From RBG-16-66-20 sp035499575 (GTDB taxonomy: Bacteria; Pseudomonadota; Gammaproteobacteria; Burkholderiales; SG8-39), in NCBI GenBank assembly GCA_035499575.1, contig DATJYN010000131.1, positions 1 through 26,646 of the forward strand: 26,646 nt of DNA, written 5' to 3'. The translations under genes and the position numbers were made by a program. The notes under the pieces were generated by a model. The model saw nothing but the letters and a program-made list of their open reading frames with translations, was not told where the DNA came from and did not search any database. Positions 23,162 through 26,646 of this stretch are shown here, piece by piece. The number at the start of each line of letters is the position of its first letter. Position 1 is the stretch's first letter.

Positions 23162-24502
23162 ATGAAAAGCGTGGCGCTGCGCCTGCTGGCGCGCGAAAGG
23201 GGGTTGTTTGCCGGCGCGCTGATCCTTGGCGCGGGTGCGGGCGCGCTGGGCGTGCCGGTCGATTTCATCCTGTTCGCGCTCACGCTGGCGAGCGTCGCGC
23301 TGTTCCACCACCACACGCTGCAGGTGGCGCTGATCGGCCTGGCGGCCATCACTTTGTACAAGCTCGGGTTCACCGGCTTCAGGGAGGGTCCCGGGTTCGG
23401 CGGGCTGGGCAACCACCTGCTGCACGAGTGGGTGATCCTCGCCAACCTGCTCGGACTGCTGCTCGGCTTCGCGCTGCTGTCGAACCACTTCGAGAAGAGC
23501 GAGATCCCGGCCGTGCTGCCGCACTGGCTGCCGGACGACTGGAAGGGCGGCTTCGTTCTGCTGGTAATGATCTTCGTGCTGTCCTCGTTCCTCGACAACA
23601 TCGCCGCGGCGATCATCGGCGGTACGGTCGCGGCAACCGTGTTCCGGCACAAGGTGCACATCGGATTCCTGGCCGCGATCGTCGCCGCCTCCAATGGCGG
23701 CGGCTCCGGCAGCGTGGTTGGCGATACGACGACGACCATGATGTGGATCGACGGCATCAGCCCGCTCGACGTCTTCGAGGCCTATATCGGGGCGGTCGTC
23801 GCCCTGGCGCTTTTCGGCATTCCGGCTGCGCTGCAGCAGCACCGTTACTCGCCGATCAGCAAGGACGCGCCGCCGGGAATCAGGGTCGATTGGCCGCGCT
23901 TCGCCATCGTCGCGGTCATCCTTGCAGCCGCCATCGCGATGAACGTCCTGATCAACCTGAAGTATCCGGAACTGTCGGACAGTTTTCCTTTCATCGGCGC
24001 GGCGGTCTGGGGAGCGATCCTCGCCACTGCGCTGTGGCGCCAGCCGGACTGGAAACTGCTGCCGGGTGCATTCAAGGGAAGCGTCTTCCTCCTGTCGCTG
24101 ATCCTGTGCGCGTCGATGATGCCCGTGGAGAAGCTGCCCGTCGCGTCTTGGCAGACGGCCTTTGGGCTCGGTTTCGTCTCCGCCGTCTTCGACAACATCC
24201 CGCTGACGGCGCTTGCGCTCAAGCAGGGCGGCTACGATTGGGGCTACCTGGCTTACGGCGTCGGCTTCGGCGGTTCGATGATCTGGTTCGGTTCGAGCGC
24301 CGGGGTGGCGCTGTCGAATCTATTTCCCGAGGCAAAATCGGTCGGCCTGTGGCTGCGCCATGGCTGGCACGTGGCGCTTGCGTACGTGATCGGCTTCTTC
24401 GTCCTCCTCACGATACACGGCTGGCACCCGAACGCACCGCACAAAACGAAGCCGATTGCCCAGGCGCCCGCATCGAGCGCATTTCATCATTTCACATCGT
24501 GA
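23162..24502 (+). CDS. NhaD-like Na+/H+ antiporter / citrate-transporter (IT superfamily) protein
   Basis: A 446-residue membrane protein with about 11-12 helices. The stretch at residues 177-195, SNGGGSGSVVGDTTTTMMW, matches the helical-hairpin signature of the ion-transporter superfamily, closest to NhaD (GGxxxxIGDxTTxMLW pattern); SSFLDNIAAAIIGG and SAVFDNIPLTALALK are the two paired inverted-repeat DN motifs. It probably moves Na+ (or a carboxylate with Na+) across the inner membrane. Database names for this group vary between citrate transporter and Na+/H+ antiporter, and sequence alone does not settle which. The start is fixed by GGAGG at 23151-23155. It lies 22 nt after the ligase gene. 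Confidence 0.85.
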   Translation: MKSVALRLLARERGLFAGALILGAGAGALGVPVDFILFALTLASVALFHHHTLQVALIGLAAITLYKLGFTGFREGPGFGGLGNHLLHEWVILANLLGLLLGFALLSNHFEKSEIPAVLPHWLPDDWKGGFVLLVMIFVLSSFLDNIAAAIIGGTVAATVFRHKVHIGFLAAIVAASNGGGSGSVVGDTTTTMMWIDGISPLDVFEAYIGAVVALALFGIPAALQQHRYSPISKDAPPGIRVDWPRFAIVAVILAAAIAMNVLINLKYPELSDSFPFIGAAVWGAILATALWRQPDWKLLPGAFKGSVFLLSLILCASMMPVEKLPVASWQTAFGLGFVSAVFDNIPLTALALKQGGYDWGYLAYGVGFGGSMIWFGSSAGVALSNLFPEAKSVGLWLRHGWHVALAYVIGFFVLLTIHGWHPNAPHKTKPIAQAPASSAFHHFTS

Positions 24503-24509
24503 AGTCGTC

Positions 24510-24539
24510 TTGCAGGGCGTGCGAGGCGGAGGGTAGAAT
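24510..24539 (+). promoter_or_regulatory. candidate promoter for the TRAP transporter operon
   Basis: TTGCAG (24510-24515) and TAGAAT (24534-24539) are spaced 18 nt apart, in the 100 bp gap before dctP. The -10 box is close to consensus and the -35 shares only TTG. Twin overlapping GGAGG sequences (24591-24598) form a strong ribosome-binding site for ATG 24603. Confidence 0.45.
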
Positions 24540-24602
24540 CTCTCGGCTTTTCGGTCGGGGTTCCAACCCTGCACCAGTTCAAACTTCCTAGGAGGAGGAA
24601 AA

Positions 24603-25742
24603 ATGAGCAAACAGAACGACAAGACCGTCGCGACGCGACGCAAATTTTTGACAGGTGCGGCAGCGGCGACAGCTGGCGCTGCGACCCTCGGCTTCCCGAT
24701 GATCGCGAAAGCGCAGGGTCCGATTTCCATGCGCTTCCAGTCGACCTGGCCATCGAAGGACATTTTCCACGAGTACGCGCTGGATTACGCCAAGCTCGTC
24801 AACGACATGACCGGCGGCGACCTCAAGATCGAAGTCCTGCCGGCCGGCGCAGTGGTGCCGGCTTTCGGCTTGATGGAAGCGGTATCCAAGGGCACGCTCG
24901 ATGGCGGCCACGGCGTGCTGGTCTATTCCTACGGCAAGAGCAACGCGCTTGCGCTCTGGGGCTCGGGGCCGGCATACGGCATGGACGCCAACATGATGCT
25001 TGCCTGGCACCATCGGGGCGGAGGCAAGGAACTCCTGGAGAAGTTGTACGCCTCGGTCGGTGGCAATGTGGTGTCGTTCCCTTACGCGCCGCTCTACACC
25101 CAGCCGCTGGGCTGGTTCAAGAAGCCGGTCACCAAGCCCGACGACTTCAAGGGCCTGAAGTACCGCACGGTGGGTATCTCGATCGACGTGTTCACGGCCA
25201 TGGGCGCCGCGGTCAACGCGCTGCCGGGCGGCGAGATCGTGCCCGCGATCGACCGCGGCCTTATTGACGCGGCCGAATTCAACAACATGTCTTCCGACCG
25301 GGCGCTCGGCTTCGCCGACGTGTCCAAGGTGTGCATGCTGCAGAGCTATCACCAGAACGCGGAACAGCTCGAGATCACCTTCAACAAGACCAAATACGAT
25401 GCGCTGCCGAGCAAGCTGAAGGCGATCATCGCGAACGCGGTCGACGCCGCGTCGGCACAGATGATGTGGAAGGCGATCGACCGCAATTCGCAGGACTACA
25501 TCACGCTGCAGACGGTGGACAAGGTCAAGTTCTACAAGACGCCCGTTTCGGTGCTGCAGAAGCAACTGGAAGTCTACGACCAGGTGCTTGAGAAGAAGAT
25601 GGGCACCCCGCTCGTCAAGGAAATCACCGAGTCGCAGAAGAAATTCGCCGAGCGAGCCGTGAAGTGGGAGCAGGACGTGGTGGTCAGCCGGACCATGGCC
25701 TACAACCACTACTTCGGCAAGGCTGCGTCGAAGAAAGCCTGA
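24603..25742 (+). CDS. dctP: TRAP transporter solute-binding protein (DctP family, TakP-like), Tat-exported
   Basis: A 379-residue periplasmic receptor. A twin-arginine signal TRRKFLTG (Arg12-Arg13) and hydrophobic stretch end at AKA (35-37). The mature protein begins MRFQSTWPSKDIFHEYA. Conserved ligand features of the 2-oxoacid/mannitol-chloroaromatic TRAP branch are visible: GSGPAYGMDANMMLAWHHRGGG, Arg188 in KYRTVGIS (expected carboxylate clamp) and PGGEIVPAIDRGLIDAAEF at about 208-226. It should bind an organic acid and hand it to DctQM, driven by a sodium gradient. The ligand (for example a 2-oxo acid) is inferred from branch similarity. An intrinsic terminator follows directly, separating it from dctQ. 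Confidence 0.93.
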   Translation: MSKQNDKTVATRRKFLTGAAAATAGAATLGFPMIAKAQGPISMRFQSTWPSKDIFHEYALDYAKLVNDMTGGDLKIEVLPAGAVVPAFGLMEAVSKGTLDGGHGVLVYSYGKSNALALWGSGPAYGMDANMMLAWHHRGGGKELLEKLYASVGGNVVSFPYAPLYTQPLGWFKKPVTKPDDFKGLKYRTVGISIDVFTAMGAAVNALPGGEIVPAIDRGLIDAAEFNNMSSDRALGFADVSKVCMLQSYHQNAEQLEITFNKTKYDALPSKLKAIIANAVDAASAQMMWKAIDRNSQDYITLQTVDKVKFYKTPVSVLQKQLEVYDQVLEKKMGTPLVKEITESQKKFAERAVKWEQDVVVSRTMAYNHYFGKAASKKA

Positions 25743-25759
25743 CCCCGATCGGTCCAGGC

Positions 25760-25803
25760 GAGGCACCACTCAGGCGCGTGGCCGGGGTGGTGCCTCATTT
25801 TTT
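25760..25803 (+). terminator. intrinsic terminator/attenuator between dctP and dctQ
   Basis: GAGGCACCAC (25760-25769) pairs perfectly over 10 bp with GTGGTGCCTC (25787-25796), with a 17 nt loop, followed by A and six T residues (25798-25803). It lies 17 nt after the dctP stop and 35 nt before dctQ. Partial read-through would give more binding protein than permease. Confidence 0.85.
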
Positions 25804-25838
25804 GAGCCGGTTTTCTGTCTCTGGGTAACCGCACCACC

Positions 25839-26540
25839 ATGAAAATCCAGAAATTTCTGCTTGCTGCCGACCATATCAGCACCTGGGCGGGCAAGGCGAT
25901 GGCCTGGCTGATCATGCTGCTGATGTTCACGGTCTGCATCGAGGTGTTCAAGCGCTACATCCTCAACATGCCCACGGCGTGGATCTTCGACGCCACCAAC
26001 ATGATGTACGGCACGCTGTTCATGATGTGCGGCGCCTATACGCTGGCGCAGGACGCTCACGTCAGGGGCGATTTCCTTTACAGCTCGATGAAGCCGCGCA
26101 CCCAGGCCACGCTGGACCTGATCCTGTACATATTGTTTTTCCTCCCCGGCGTCATTGCCCTGATCAAGGCGGGCATCGACTATGCGGGCGACTCGTGGCG
26201 CATCCTGGAGCACTCGAACATCACGTCGAACGGGCCGGCGGTCTATCCGTTCAAGACGGTGATCCCGATCGCCGGCACCCTGGTGCTGATCCAGGGACTC
26301 GCCGAGATCGTGCGCTGCGTCGTGTGCCTGCAGACCGGCGATTGGCCCGAGCGCCTGAAGGACGCCGAGGAGATCGACGTCGTCGAGCAGCAGCTCGCCG
26401 GCAGCACGCACGTGGATGCGGAATCGCGCGAACGGGCGCTCGAAAGCGTGCATGAGATCGACGAGGCCGCGCACCAGCGGGGGCTCGGCGACCGCGCGGC
26501 GCAAGAGGCAGGACGGCATCCGAAGGGAGAGGGCAAATGA
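25839..26540 (+). CDS. dctQ: TRAP transporter small permease (DctQ) with long C-terminal tail
   Basis: A 233-residue protein with four membrane helices (about 17-34, 50-70, 90-112, 138-163), as expected for the TRAP small subunit that bridges the binding protein and the large permease. The WIFDATNMMYGTLFMMCGAYTLAQDAHVRGDFLY region is characteristic. Residues 166-233 form a hydrophilic, acidic and helical tail (DWPERLKDAEEIDVVEQQLAG and beyond) that makes it longer than the common 160-200 residues. The ribosome-binding site is weak, so expression may depend on read-through of the terminator. Its stop overlaps the dctM start (ATGA at 26537-26540). Confidence 0.9.
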   Translation: MKIQKFLLAADHISTWAGKAMAWLIMLLMFTVCIEVFKRYILNMPTAWIFDATNMMYGTLFMMCGAYTLAQDAHVRGDFLYSSMKPRTQATLDLILYILFFLPGVIALIKAGIDYAGDSWRILEHSNITSNGPAVYPFKTVIPIAGTLVLIQGLAEIVRCVVCLQTGDWPERLKDAEEIDVVEQQLAGSTHVDAESRERALESVHEIDEAAHQRGLGDRAAQEAGRHPKGEGK

Positions 26541-26646
26541 GCGATCCGGCACTCGGGCTGACCATGCTCGCGCTCATCGTGGTCGTGATCATGATGGGCT
26601 TCCCGACGGCGTTCACGCTCATGGGCCTGGGGATGGTCTTCGGCTA
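26537..26646 (+). CDS. dctM: TRAP transporter large permease (DctM), 3' truncated by window edge
   Basis: The first 36 residues are visible: MSDPALGLTMLALIVVVIMMG, then FPTAFTLMGLGMVFGY. The first hydrophobic helix and the GFPTAFTLMGLG motif are typical of DctM N-termini, which form the sodium-coupled transport channel. The frame is open to the end of the window. It starts within the dctQ stop codon, so the two are coupled. Confidence 0.85.
   Translation, partial: MSDPALGLTMLALIVVVIMMGFPTAFTLMGLGMVFG

Overview
The window looks like a GC-rich proteobacterial chromosome, most probably a betaproteobacterium of Burkholderiales type. This is inferred from codon use, short promoter-like -10 boxes (TAAAAT, TATAAT, TAGAAT) lying just ahead of strong Shine-Dalgarno sequences, a Tat-exported TRAP receptor, outer-membrane lipoproteins and PAS-GGDEF signalling. 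No phage, insertion sequence, CRISPR array, rRNA or tRNA was seen. Coding density is very high: the largest gap without a gene is the 211 bp divergent region at 20591-20801, and no gap reaches 300 bp.

Layout. (1) 1-807: 3' end of a molybdopterin oxidoreductase, cut by the window edge. (2) 884-3511: membrane-bound PAS-GGDEF diguanylate cyclase. (3) 3536-9273: a tightly packed run of an ABC exporter half-transporter, an osmoprotectant-type binding-protein/permease fusion, a family 3 solute-binding lipoprotein and a thiamine-diphosphate enzyme. (4) 9319-12326: proton-translocating transhydrogenase pntA-pntB. (5) 12363-13697, minus strand: a TauE/SafE permease followed by a MarR regulator, with a near-perfect AT-rich inverted repeat between TauE and the divergent Pal-like lipoprotein gene. 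(6) 13783-14875: a Pal-like OmpA-domain lipoprotein and a BON-domain lipoprotein, the latter with a conspicuous structured leader. (7) 20590 down to 14886, minus strand: a trehalose operon of four genes with 4-nt overlaps: a trehalose-6-phosphate synthase carrying a membrane sensor-like N-terminus, trehalose-6-phosphate phosphatase, a GH15 glucosidase and a ROK sugar kinase. (8) 20802-24502: a CPA2-type cation/proton antiporter, a YbdK-type carboxylate-amine ligase and an NhaD-like transporter. (9) 24603-26646: TRAP transporter dctP-dctQ-dctM (dctM truncated), with an intrinsic terminator between dctP and dctQ.

How the genes fit together. The trehalose operon encodes both synthesis and, if the GH15 enzyme acts on trehalose, breakdown and glucose re-phosphorylation, so it could form a closed cycle with a periplasm-sensing synthase at its head. 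The antiporter/ligase/antiporter group and the osmoprotectant-like importer also fit ion or osmotic homeostasis, but that theme is inference. The best candidates for new biology are the sensor-fused trehalose synthase operon, the hairpin leader of the BON lipoprotein gene, the MarR-type operator shared by TauE and the Pal-like gene, and the antiporter-ligase-antiporter cluster. The ROK kinase appears to carry a one-base frameshift in its first codons, which hides its phosphate-binding motif from a simple start call.
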